Shown: positions 1 to 5,504 of the stretch, one piece after another
How positions within the stretch are numbered: position 1 is the first letter of the stretch
Layout: every line of letters begins with the position of its first letter
From: Fimadaptatus sp948467645
GTDB taxonomy: Bacteria > Bacillota > Clostridia > Christensenellales > Aristaeellaceae
Assembly (NCBI GenBank): GCA_948467645.1
Contig: CAOKFD010000118.1
Location: 1-5,504, forward strand
DNA: 5,504 bases
Direction of reading: 5' to 3'
The notes under the pieces: model-generated
What the model was told of the DNA's origin: nothing
The model's input: the letters and a program-made list of their open reading frames with translations, nothing else
The model's database searches: none
Translations under genes and position numbers: made by a program

Positions 1-55
1 ATGGCGCAGCGACGCCCGAAATTGCGGATTAGGGAATTTTTGAGACACACTCTAG
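1..55. mobile_element. possible insertion-sequence terminus abutting a truncated rubrerythrin
   Basis: This stretch cannot be the missing part of the adjoining rubrerythrin: that frame carries stops at 41-43 (TGA) and 53-55 (TAG), and no frame gives rubrerythrin-like residues. Read on the minus strand from position 54, it begins TAGAGTGTGTCTCAAAAA, which resembles the terminal inverted repeats of DDE-type insertion sequences (a GTGTCTCAAAA-like end). A stop (TAG at 28-30) lies about 25 bases inside that end, the usual distance between a transposase stop and its element border. A TSD cannot be tested because the other end is outside the window. The alternative is a contig-edge or assembly artefact. 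The identification is an inference from end resemblance only. Confidence 0.3.
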
Positions 56-235
56 GAGAGTTATCGCGCGCTGCTCAAAACCATCGAGATGGCCGATGTG
101 TTTGAAAAGAGCGATGTCAAGGTGTGGGAATGCCGCAACTGCGGCCACATAATCGTGGGCAGCGCCGCGCCCGTGATTTGCCCGACCTGCAATCATCCCA
201 AGAGCTATTTTGAAGTTCATGCCGAGAATTATTGA
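56..235 (+). pseudogene. rubrerythrin, 5'-truncated (rubredoxin-like C-terminal domain only)
   Basis: About 59 codons ending at TGA 233-235 translate into the classic rubrerythrin C-terminus. A short helix end (YRALLKTIEMADVF) is followed by VWECRNCGHIIVG, then APVICPTCNHP, then YFEVHAENY at the end. The two CxxC pairs, encoded at 131/140 and 179/188, form the Fe(Cys)4 rubredoxin-like site. In intact rubrerythrins an N-terminal diiron four-helix domain of ~130 residues reduces hydrogen peroxide, with electrons passed through this rubredoxin centre in the cytoplasm. Here the frame is closed at 53-55, just after where the last ExxH diiron-ligand helix should lie, so the catalytic domain is missing. 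An internal ATG at 89 could in theory start a 48-residue rubredoxin-like peptide, but I see no ribosome site near it. The homology is secure; whether it is a real pseudogene, an IS-disrupted gene or an assembly join is not settled by this window. Confidence 0.75.
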
Positions 236-248
236 CAAAAAGACATTC

Positions 249-280
249 AGCGCCGCTCCATTTGAATATGGAACGGCGCT
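249..280 (+). terminator. intrinsic terminator after rubrerythrin
   Basis: Arms 249-261 and 268-280 pair over 13 positions with one mismatch (256/273) around a 6-nt loop. The stem contains AGCGCCG/CGGCGCT. It starts 14 bases after the rubrerythrin stop and is followed by TGTTTATT, a modest U-rich tail. An A-run at 237-241 on the other side could let it act weakly on the opposite strand as well. Confidence 0.7.
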
Positions 281-345
281 TGTTTATTGCTAAGACGCAG
301 CGATGGCAGTTATTCGCTTATGATATAACCGATATACCAACGAAC

Positions 346-380
346 ACAACCGGCGCGACCGCATAAGCCGCGCCGGTTGT
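346..380 (-). terminator. terminator of the DUF1254-alkylsulfatase operon (possibly bidirectional)
   Basis: A perfect 12-bp GC-rich stem (ACAACCGGCGCG at 346-357, complement at 369-380) with an 11-nt loop begins 29 bases beyond the alkylsulfatase stop on the minus strand. The minus-strand tail (GTTCGTTGG) is only moderately U-rich. The plus-strand side (TGTTATTCATTTT) is richer in T, so the hairpin may also act as a second barrier for readthrough from rubrerythrin. It sits between two convergent transcription units. Confidence 0.65.
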
Positions 381-409
381 TGTTATTCATTTTCCCATTA
401 ATATCTAAT

Positions 410-2434
410 TTAAGGTTCGATAATGTTGAAGCAGTTGTTGCCGCTTATCGGGAACTGGTTCATGCTGTCGGTTATCAGGCCGAACAGCTCCGCATCGCCC
501 TCTACCTGAATGGCCTTTTCTATGATCTCGGCGTTATGCGATACTATGCCGAACAGCGCGTTCTTGGGGCAGGTTATGGTGATCGCCGCGTCGTCGGACT
601 GATCGTCCTGGGCGGCCAGCACCACGCCGTTTTTGAAGCGCACGCCGTACTTTTCGCCCACGTCGGTGAGGTTTACGTTCATGGTAAAGTCATACTCGGC
701 AAGCGCCTGCTTATCCATGACTATTGCCATGTAGTCAAACAGCAGGGGCGCGGATACGTTCTTTATAAGCTCGCCGGTGTTCTTGGCAGAAGAGCTGAGG
801 TTGGAATTGCCGTAGCGCAGCTCCAGCGCGGCGCTCAGGTATTCGTTGCGCCACGGGCCGCTCTCGGACTGATAGCCCAGCTGCTCCAGCGCGTCGGCGC
901 ACAGCATACGCGCGTTTTCGTTGGTGGGGTCGGCGAATACTATCGTATTGGTTATCTCGGCCACCCACTGATATTCGCCCTTATCGAAGTCGGCCTTGGC
1001 CATCTCCAGCACCTTATCCACATCGCCCAGGTACTCCACCCACTTCTGCGCGCTTTCGGTGGGCGTGAGCGGGTTAAGGTGCACGGGATTGCTGTCGTAC
1101 CAGCCCATGAACTTCTGATAGACCGCCTTGGCGTTATGCGCCACGGTGCCGTAGTACTGGCGGGTATACCAGACCTTGTTGAGCGCGTCGGGCAGCTTTA
1201 TCATGTTGGATATTTCGTCGGAGGTATAGCCCTGATTGATATAGGTGAGCACCTGGTCGTTTATGTACTTGTACACGGCCGCGGTGTTCAGCATATACTC
1301 GTTGACCACGTCGTTGCCCCAGTGCGGCCAGTTATGCGACTGGAACACCACGTCGGCCTCCTTGCCGTAGCGGGATATGGCCTCGACTATGTAATTGGCC
1401 CAGGCCGCGCCATCGCGCACCTCCGCGCCGCGCAGCGTGTACAGGTTGTGCAGCGTGCCGGTGCAGTTTTCGGCCATCCATAGCGCCTTGTACTTGGGTA
1501 TCCAGGTATTCATCTCGGCGGGCGCTTCGCTGCCGGGCGTTATCTGGAACTCCAGTTCCACGCCGTCTATTGTCAGCGTCTCGCCGGTCTTGGTGACTTC
1601 ATAGGTGGGAGTCATGAACGACACAGTGCCGGTGGACTGACCCATGCCTATGCCCTGCGCCAGCTTGCCGGTCGCGCCGGGGGTGAGCAGCACGCCGTAC
1701 TGATAGTTGGCGCGGCGGCCCATGCCTTTGCCCGCGTACACGTTTTCCTGAATCGAGTTCTTGGTAAAGCCCTCGGGCACGATTACGGGCACCTTGCCGC
1801 TAGCGAGCTGTTCTTCGAGCGAAAGGCTTTCGTCGGCCTTGTCCTCGGCGGAGATAACACCCGCTATGCCGCCGAAGTGATCGGCGTGCGAGTGCGATAT
1901 GATAATTGCCTTAACGGGATAACTGCCCAGATTCTTTTCGATAAGCTGCATCGCGGCCTGAGCGCACTCCACGCTCATGGTGGTATCGAACACTATCCAG
2001 CCAGTGTCGCCCTTGACCACAGTCAGGTTAGCCATGTCGTAGCCGCGCACCTGATAAATGCCCTCACATACCTCGAACAGGCCGTACTGGTGGTTGTTCT
2101 TGGTATTTTCCCACAGGCTGGGGTTTACGCTGTCGGGCGCTTTTTCATAGTCGTGCAGGAATTCATATGCTGCCTGGCTCCATATCACCTGGCCGTCCTC
2201 ATTGAGGATTTCCAGATTTTCGGGCGCGTCTATCAGGCCGCGCTGGGCGAACTCAGCCTCCTGAGTATCGCTGAAATCCAGTTCGTCATACACCGCCGCG
2301 TTGATCTGCGCGGTGTACTCTGTCGCGGGCTTTACGTCTTTTGTAAGGCCCAAATCGCCCTCTGCAAGCGCGGGCGCGGTCATGCAGGACAGCATAAGCG
2401 CCGCCGCCAGCATAGATGACAATGTGCGTTTCAT
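410..2434 (-). CDS. exported class III alkylsulfatase (SdsA1-like, MBL fold)
   Basis: This is a 674-residue protein related to Pseudomonas SdsA1 and yeast BDS1, zinc enzymes that hydrolyse primary alkyl sulfates such as dodecyl sulfate to the alcohol and sulfate. Residues 1-24 form a Sec signal peptide ending in ALA, so the enzyme should be secreted; Cys17 gives only a poor lipobox. The metallo-beta-lactamase domain spans about 115-370, with HxHxDH as H181, H183, D185 and H186. E303 and E322 (19 residues apart, as I recall for SdsA1 E280/E299) and H367 complete the expected binuclear zinc set. N330 and R335 match the remembered sulfate-binding positions in a LHNLYTLRGA block. The alkylsulfatase dimerisation domain follows (~375-520), then a C-terminal SCP2-like domain (~545-674) thought to bind the hydrophobic chain. 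The length is close to SdsA1 (about 658). It is the second gene of an operon, 33 bp after the DUF1254 gene, with its own good ribosome site. The natural substrate is unknown. No truncation or missing residue is seen. Confidence 0.93.
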   Translation of the reverse strand: MKRTLSSMLAAALMLSCMTAPALAEGDLGLTKDVKPATEYTAQINAAVYDELDFSDTQEAEFAQRGLIDAPENLEILNEDGQVIWSQAAYEFLHDYEKAPDSVNPSLWENTKNNHQYGLFEVCEGIYQVRGYDMANLTVVKGDTGWIVFDTTMSVECAQAAMQLIEKNLGSYPVKAIIISHSHADHFGGIAGVISAEDKADESLSLEEQLASGKVPVIVPEGFTKNSIQENVYAGKGMGRRANYQYGVLLTPGATGKLAQGIGMGQSTGTVSFMTPTYEVTKTGETLTIDGVELEFQITPGSEAPAEMNTWIPKYKALWMAENCTGTLHNLYTLRGAEVRDGAAWANYIVEAISRYGKEADVVFQSHNWPHWGNDVVNEYMLNTAAVYKYINDQVLTYINQGYTSDEISNMIKLPDALNKVWYTRQYYGTVAHNAKAVYQKFMGWYDSNPVHLNPLTPTESAQKWVEYLGDVDKVLEMAKADFDKGEYQWVAEITNTIVFADPTNENARMLCADALEQLGYQSESGPWRNEYLSAALELRYGNSNLSSSAKNTGELIKNVSAPLLFDYMAIVMDKQALAEYDFTMNVNLTDVGEKYGVRFKNGVVLAAQDDQSDDAAITITCPKNALFGIVSHNAEIIEKAIQVEGDAELFGLITDSMNQFPISGNNCFNIIEP

Positions 2435-2443
2435 TGTCGCTTC

Positions 2444-2449
2444 CCTCCT
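2444..2449 (-). promoter_or_regulatory. ribosome binding site of the alkylsulfatase gene
   Basis: On the minus strand AGGAGG, extended to AGGAGGG, lies 9 bases before the ATG at 2434-2432. It falls wholly in the 33-bp gap after the upstream stop, so translation starts independently rather than by stop-start coupling. It confirms the chosen start, which is also followed directly by the signal peptide. Confidence 0.85.
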
Positions 2450-2467
2450 GTTTTAATATATGCTATT

Positions 2468-3826
2468 TTATTGAGCGCGTATAACGGGCGGCTGCCACGA
2501 ATCCAGCGCGTCCATATCCGGCGTATATATGCGCATGAATATGTGGAATTCGCCGTCGGATACCGGCAGCCAGTTGGGGGTATCGGGCTGATCCTTGGAT
2601 ATAACTATGTCCAGCGAACCGTCCTCATTGTATATAACGTCCGAGCGGTCGTTTATGCAGTAGCGGTCTATGGGGTTGTCTATCAGGAAATCGTCGCTGC
2701 CGTAGGCCGTGACCGACCAGAACCCGCCCTCAAGCGTGGGCGGCACGCTGGCAAAGTGCATAACGTAAGCGTTCGCGCCGGTCAGCTTTGCGCCGGTTTC
2801 GTCGGTATCGGTCTTGGGATAAATCGCGACTTCCACCGGATTTGCGCCCAGTCCGGCGAGCGCCACCATTGCGCGGTAGGTATATTCCGTGCCGAAATTT
2901 CCAATGGGCGCGCCAAAGTAAATCCACTGCCCCAGCTTTTTGGTGTAATTCGCGCTTTCAGCTACCAGCTGCGGGCGCAGTCCGGAGAGCATGGTCTTCC
3001 AGCTTTCGGCGGCGCCTTCGCCCAGCACGGCGGCTTCAAACTTCATGCCCGGCCCCACGTTTATCTCCGCAAAGCGCTCAAGCATAGCGGCGTCGGCTTC
3101 GGCGGGCGGGTTGTCCAGCATAAGCTCGTTAGCCCTGTTGAAAAAATCCACAGGGCTCATGGAAAGCACCTTGTTCGCGGGTACAAATTCGTTTTCCTGA
3201 GAATAGCTGCCCTCGGGCGCAGTATATTCGCCGCCCGATACGTATGCGCTCAGCGGCATAAGCTGCATTTCCTGCTGTATCGCGTACACGTTCGGCAGAT
3301 CCTCCTCGCCCGAGAGTACTATGCGCGCGATGGACCATGCAGTGGCCGTGGGTATATCCACGCGGGTCACGCCCTCTGGAAGCTCGCCCTGCCATGCAGG
3401 CAGAGTTATCGCATATGCGCCGGGCTGGTCGAGCACGGCCGGGGTATTCGTCCATGCGTCGAGCAGCTGCACCTTAAAAAAGCGGTCGGTCTCCGGCACT
3501 ACGTATATCATGGGTTCTTCGCTCAGGTCGAGCCACGCCTGGGTATAGACCGTGTCCACATTGGGCGTAACCACGCCTTTAAACCCGGCTTTTACCAGAT
3601 TCTTGGAATGGTTTAACTGATTGACAGGCGCGTGAGCGTTTTCCGCTTTTACGGTATTCGTAGCCACAATCTTGGTCGCGTCGGTCATAACCAGCGGGAA
3701 TGCATAAATGTATGCGTCCTCGATAACGTCCCAAACGCCCTTAGCGTCGTTCTCGCCCTCGGCGCAGGCCGGCACTAAAGCCAGAACCATGCACAGCGAC
3801 ATAAGCAGCGCCAGCACTTTTTTCAT
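2468..3826 (-). CDS. exported DUF1254/DUF1214 domain protein, function unknown
   Basis: This is a 452-residue protein with the two-domain layout of the COG5361 family. The N-terminal DUF1254 region (~35-165) contains AYIYAFPLV, GVVTPNVDTVY and AWLDLS. The C-terminal DUF1214 region (~300-450) contains GAPIGNFGTEYTYRA, VALAGLGANP, a PPTLEGGFWSVTAY block, an NPIDRY block and NWLPVSDGEFHIFMRIY. No enzymatic activity is firmly established for this family that I can name. The start chosen is the ATG at 3826-3824 (MKKVLALL), because AGGTGG lies 10 bases before it. An in-frame ATG at 3847 would add seven residues, has no ribosome site and would spoil the signal peptide. The first ~22 residues are a Sec signal: VPAC at 18-21 could be a lipobox (lipoprotein at Cys21), or signal peptidase I could cut after ACA at 22. 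It is the first gene of the operon, transcribed from a consensus promoter and followed by the alkylsulfatase. Co-transcription suggests they share a substrate or the same extracytoplasmic location; this is inference. Confidence 0.9.
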   Translation of the reverse strand: MKKVLALLMSLCMVLALVPACAEGENDAKGVWDVIEDAYIYAFPLVMTDATKIVATNTVKAENAHAPVNQLNHSKNLVKAGFKGVVTPNVDTVYTQAWLDLSEEPMIYVVPETDRFFKVQLLDAWTNTPAVLDQPGAYAITLPAWQGELPEGVTRVDIPTATAWSIARIVLSGEEDLPNVYAIQQEMQLMPLSAYVSGGEYTAPEGSYSQENEFVPANKVLSMSPVDFFNRANELMLDNPPAEADAAMLERFAEINVGPGMKFEAAVLGEGAAESWKTMLSGLRPQLVAESANYTKKLGQWIYFGAPIGNFGTEYTYRAMVALAGLGANPVEVAIYPKTDTDETGAKLTGANAYVMHFASVPPTLEGGFWSVTAYGSDDFLIDNPIDRYCINDRSDVIYNEDGSLDIVISKDQPDTPNWLPVSDGEFHIFMRIYTPDMDALDSWQPPVIRAQ

Positions 3827-3836
3827 GGATTTCCGT

Positions 3837-3842
3837 CCACCT
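3837..3842 (-). promoter_or_regulatory. ribosome binding site deciding the DUF1254 start
   Basis: AAAGGTGG on the minus strand, core AGGTGG, is 10 bases from the ATG at 3826. The same bases would be coding sequence if the upstream in-frame ATG at 3847 were used. The bases before that upstream ATG (GCTATCGAAAAC) carry no Shine-Dalgarno match. The site therefore favours the shorter protein. Confidence 0.65.
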
Positions 3843-3883
3843 TTCATGTTTTCGATAGCACGCGCACATGCTGTTACTATTTT

Positions 3884-3912
3884 ATTATAAATGCGGTCGA
3901 AACGCCTGTCAA
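3884..3912 (-). promoter_or_regulatory. consensus sigma-A promoter of the DUF1254-alkylsulfatase operon
   Basis: On the minus strand a -35 box TTGACA (3912-3907) and a -10 box TATAAT (3889-3884) are separated by exactly 17 bases. Both hexamers match the consensus at every position. The expected transcription start is near 3877, giving a leader of about 50 bases before the DUF1254 ATG. The boxes lie 157 bp or more past the GH51 terminator, so the operon has its own transcription start. Such a strong core promoter would normally be held in check by a repressor unless the operon is constitutive. Confidence 0.88.
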
Positions 3913-3915
3913 TGT

Positions 3916-3952
3916 GCGCGGCATAAACTGACGCGCGCGCGGCATGAATTGA
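3916..3952 (-). repeat. tandem 16-bp direct repeats upstream of the -35 box (candidate operator)
   Basis: Two copies, 3916-3931 (plus strand GCGCGGCATAAACTGA) and 3937-3952 (GCGCGGCATGAATTGA), agree at 14 of 16 positions. Their period is 21 bp, about two helical turns, so both would face the same side of the DNA. The near copy ends 3 bp from the -35 hexamer. Arrangement and spacing suit a dimeric regulator, for example an AraC-type activator, but no regulator gene is present in the window. GC-alternating bases (CGCGCGCG) contribute part of the match, so chance similarity is not fully excluded. Confidence 0.55.
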
Positions 3953-4068
3953 TGGTTTTCAATGTATCGACTCGTCGTTTTTGTATGTCAGCGGCTATGC
4001 CTTTGAACATTGCTTTCTTTATATATATGCGTTGCTTATGGAGAATGATCTCATGCTGCCCGTGTGCA

Positions 4069-4107
4069 AAAAATCGGAGCAGCCTAACGACGGCCGCTCC
4101 GATTTTT
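4069..4107 (-). terminator. strong intrinsic terminator of the GH51 gene
   Basis: A perfect 12-bp outer stem (4069-4080 with 4096-4107, AAAAATCGGAGC against its complement) is extended by an inner GCC/GGC pair block past one mismatch, leaving a 7-nt loop. On the minus strand it begins 11 bases after the GH51 stop and ends in a run of six T. The complementary A-run makes it potentially bidirectional, but no plus-strand gene ends here. It isolates the GH51 unit from the alkylsulfatase operon. Confidence 0.9.
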
Positions 4108-4118
4108 GGGGGTCAAGT

Positions 4119-5504
4119 TTATTTTATTACGATAACGTTTACGCTGCACGGCGCCAATTCGCATTTGAAAGCGCCCTCGAAGCTATGCATACGCTCCTTA
4201 GGATGTACGTTTTGCGGTGCTTCAATCGTATTTTCGCACTGCGCGTCGCCGCTCAGTTCGATACAACGCGCCTCGCCGTGCGAAACGGGCGTTGATATAG
4301 CCGCGCTTATGACCGTTTCATACGGATTTACTGCCTTTAGTATTATTGCGCCGTCTGAAGCGCGGCGCGACGCGGTGACATACGCGCGCTTATCCGCTCC
4401 GTCTATTTTGCACTGCATAAGCGTATCGCCGCGATTGCAGGCAAACATCTGCTGCACATAATAGCTGGGCGTAAGTATCACGCTGTTTTGCGTAAACCAT
4501 ATCATATCCGGCTGCCACTGGTTTGCGCCGACGCGCGCAAGCAGCGGCGCATAGCACGACATCTGTACCGCCGGCGACGCGTTTTCAATGCCGGTCAGAA
4601 ACGCCGCCTCAGCCACCGCCGCGCCCAAAGTATTGCGGCGCAGGCTCGTCTGATGATGCGAATGGGCCGCGTACTCGCCCGCAAATACGGCGGGCAGATT
4701 TGCGTCGTAATCGCTGTAGCGGTCGGCGTTTTCCAGGAACCATTCTATCGGCTTATAATAGTGCTCGTCCGAATAATCCGGCTTGTATTCCGTGCGCTTC
4801 ATCCACGCGCGCGCCTTATCTATCTCCCAGCCGTCATCGCGCCAGCCGGCGCAGCCGACAAGCTCAATTTCCGGATGAGCCGCCTTGACCGCCTTGTGTA
4901 TAAGCTCGTACCGCTCGAAATATACCTGATCCCACTGCTCGTTACCTACGCCTATTATCTTAAGGCCGAACGGCTTTTCATGCCCCATCGCAGCGCGCAC
5001 GCCGCCCCAGCGCGTGTCGGCGCCGCCGTTGCAGAATTCTATAAAATCCAAATAATCGGATATTATATCGTCCATATCATTTAGCGGCACCGCCAGCGCT
5101 TCATGCCACTGACAGGTAAGTCCGCAATTGAGCACCGGCAGCGCCATGCAGCCAATGTCCTCGCAAAACTGCATGTATTCAAAGTACCCCATGCCATAGC
5201 TTTGATAGTAATCCGCGCTGCTGCGGCCATCGATTTGGTATTCATCCAGTTGCCAGCGGTTCCAGTTGACGCGGCGTTCCTCCAGCGGGCCTATGCTGTC
5301 CTTCCACCGGTACATGTTTTTAAAGCTGCGCCCCTCCACTATGCAGCCGCCCGGGAAGCGCATGAATGCAGGCTTCAGCTGTGCCAGCGCCGTAGCGATA
5401 TCCGCGCGCGCGCCGTTTGCGCGTCCCATAAACGTATGCTTGGGGAACAGCGATACAAAGTCCAGCTCGGTTTCGCCCGATACGACGATATCCAGATACG
5501 CGCG
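4119..5504 (-). CDS. GH51 alpha-L-arabinofuranosidase, partial (N-terminus beyond window)
   Basis: The open frame of 461 residues reaches the window edge without a convincing start. An ATG at 5429 is internal, because the preceding codons (ELDFVSLFPKHTF) also match the family. Glycoside hydrolase family 51 enzymes remove terminal alpha-L-arabinofuranosyl groups from arabinan and arabinoxylan with retention of configuration. Seen here, counting from the window edge: FMRFPGGCIVEG (~47-58), RWKDSIGP, GYFEY, and VRAAMGHEKPF. The acid/base glutamate is E189 in GVGNEQW (codon 4940-4938), followed by the conserved DEHYY (246-250). The nucleophile is E277 in FAGEYAAH (codon 4676-4674). Residues ~345-461 are the C-terminal beta-sandwich, ending at TAA 4121-4119. 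The SLFP...NG region belongs to the longer GH51 type, so a carbohydrate-binding N-terminal part is probably missing to the right. Whether the enzyme is exported cannot be seen. Its own terminator makes it a separate unit from the alkylsulfatase operon. Confidence 0.93.
   Translation of the reverse strand, partial: RAYLDIVVSGETELDFVSLFPKHTFMGRANGARADIATALAQLKPAFMRFPGGCIVEGRSFKNMYRWKDSIGPLEERRVNWNRWQLDEYQIDGRSSADYYQSYGMGYFEYMQFCEDIGCMALPVLNCGLTCQWHEALAVPLNDMDDIISDYLDFIEFCNGGADTRWGGVRAAMGHEKPFGLKIIGVGNEQWDQVYFERYELIHKAVKAAHPEIELVGCAGWRDDGWEIDKARAWMKRTEYKPDYSDEHYYKPIEWFLENADRYSDYDANLPAVFAGEYAAHSHHQTSLRRNTLGAAVAEAAFLTGIENASPAVQMSCYAPLLARVGANQWQPDMIWFTQNSVILTPSYYVQQMFACNRGDTLMQCKIDGADKRAYVTASRRASDGAIILKAVNPYETVISAAISTPVSHGEARCIELSGDAQCENTIEAPQNVHPKERMHSFEGAFKCELAPCSVNVIVIK

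Noticed and set aside
29..238. Minus-strand open frame of 69 codons over the rubrerythrin fragment
   Set aside because: The opposite strand encodes an unmistakable rubredoxin-like Cys4 domain; the antisense translation has no support.
322..338. Short direct repeat GATATA-ACC / GATATA-CC
   Set aside because: Two copies of six to eight AT-rich bases, with no further copies and no promoter context; chance is likely.
377..1483. Plus-strand open frame of 368 codons opposite the alkylsulfatase
   Set aside because: It is antisense to a gene with clear domain homology. The translation is Val/Leu/His/Arg-rich with no recognisable motif, as expected from the mirror frame of GC-biased codons, and it has no ribosome site.
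1877..2419. Plus-strand open frame of 180 codons opposite the alkylsulfatase N-terminal half
   Set aside because: It overlaps the signal peptide and the zinc-motif coding region on the other strand, and has no independent support.
2471..3616. Plus-strand open frame of 381 codons opposite the DUF1254 gene
   Set aside because: It is a mirror-frame shadow of a well-supported gene. Composition is Arg/His/Val-biased and no domain is seen.
3971..3985. CGACTCGTCG followed by TTTTT, resembling a mini-terminator
   Set aside because: The stem would be only 4 bp with a 2-nt loop, which cannot form a stable terminator hairpin.
4020..4030. TATATATA run as a possible second -10 box upstream of the operon
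   Set aside because: No acceptable -35 element lies 16-18 bp away on either strand, and a perfect promoter exists closer to the gene.
3868..4461. Plus-strand open frames (3868-4461 and 3981-4295) that could be a divergent regulator
   Set aside because: Both run through the GH51 terminator hairpin and into the GH51 coding region. They have no ribosome site and no helix-turn-helix or other family pattern, so no regulator gene is supported in this gap.
4488..5084. Plus-strand open frame of 198 codons opposite GH51
   Set aside because: It is a shadow of the catalytic core of the GH51 gene and has no motif of its own.

Overview
The window looks like a GC-rich anaerobic member of the Firmicutes, most likely a gut-type Clostridia. 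The support is the C-terminal part of a rubrerythrin (a peroxide-defence protein typical of anaerobes), short Lys-rich, Leu/Met/Ala-rich signal peptides followed by an acidic mature start, strong AGGAGG-type ribosome sites, consensus sigma-A promoter boxes, and a GH51 arabinofuranosidase as used by plant-polysaccharide degraders. The taxonomic placement is an inference from style, not a marker-gene result.

Left edge (1-235, + strand): the last ~59 codons of a rubrerythrin, holding the complete rubredoxin-like Cys4 domain. The reading frame is closed by stops at 41 and 53, exactly where the diiron four-helix domain should continue. The sequence before the break (1 to ~55) resembles the terminal end of an insertion sequence, so the gene may be interrupted. 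Two hairpins (249-280 and 346-380) separate this gene from the convergent minus-strand operon.

Centre (410-3912, - strand): a compact two-gene operon. It starts at a textbook promoter (TTGACA, 17 bp, TATAAT). Two near-identical 16-bp direct repeats, 21 bp apart, sit directly upstream of the -35 box. The first gene encodes an exported DUF1254/DUF1214 protein of unknown function. After a 33-bp gap comes an exported class III (SdsA1-like, metallo-beta-lactamase fold) alkylsulfatase with all expected zinc ligands. Both products appear to act outside the cytoplasmic membrane, so a shared job on an extracellular sulfated or amphiphilic substrate is plausible but unproven.

Right edge (4069-5504, - strand): a GH51 alpha-L-arabinofuranosidase cut by the window end, with both catalytic glutamates, followed by a strong intrinsic terminator. 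The 292-bp space between the DUF1254 gene and the GH51 gene holds the terminator, the promoter and the repeats. The part from about 3953 to 4068 shows no gene that I can support.

The most interesting material is the DUF1254/DUF1214-alkylsulfatase operon with its repeat-decorated promoter, and the broken rubrerythrin at the left edge. I see no CRISPR array, tRNA, rRNA or complete mobile element.
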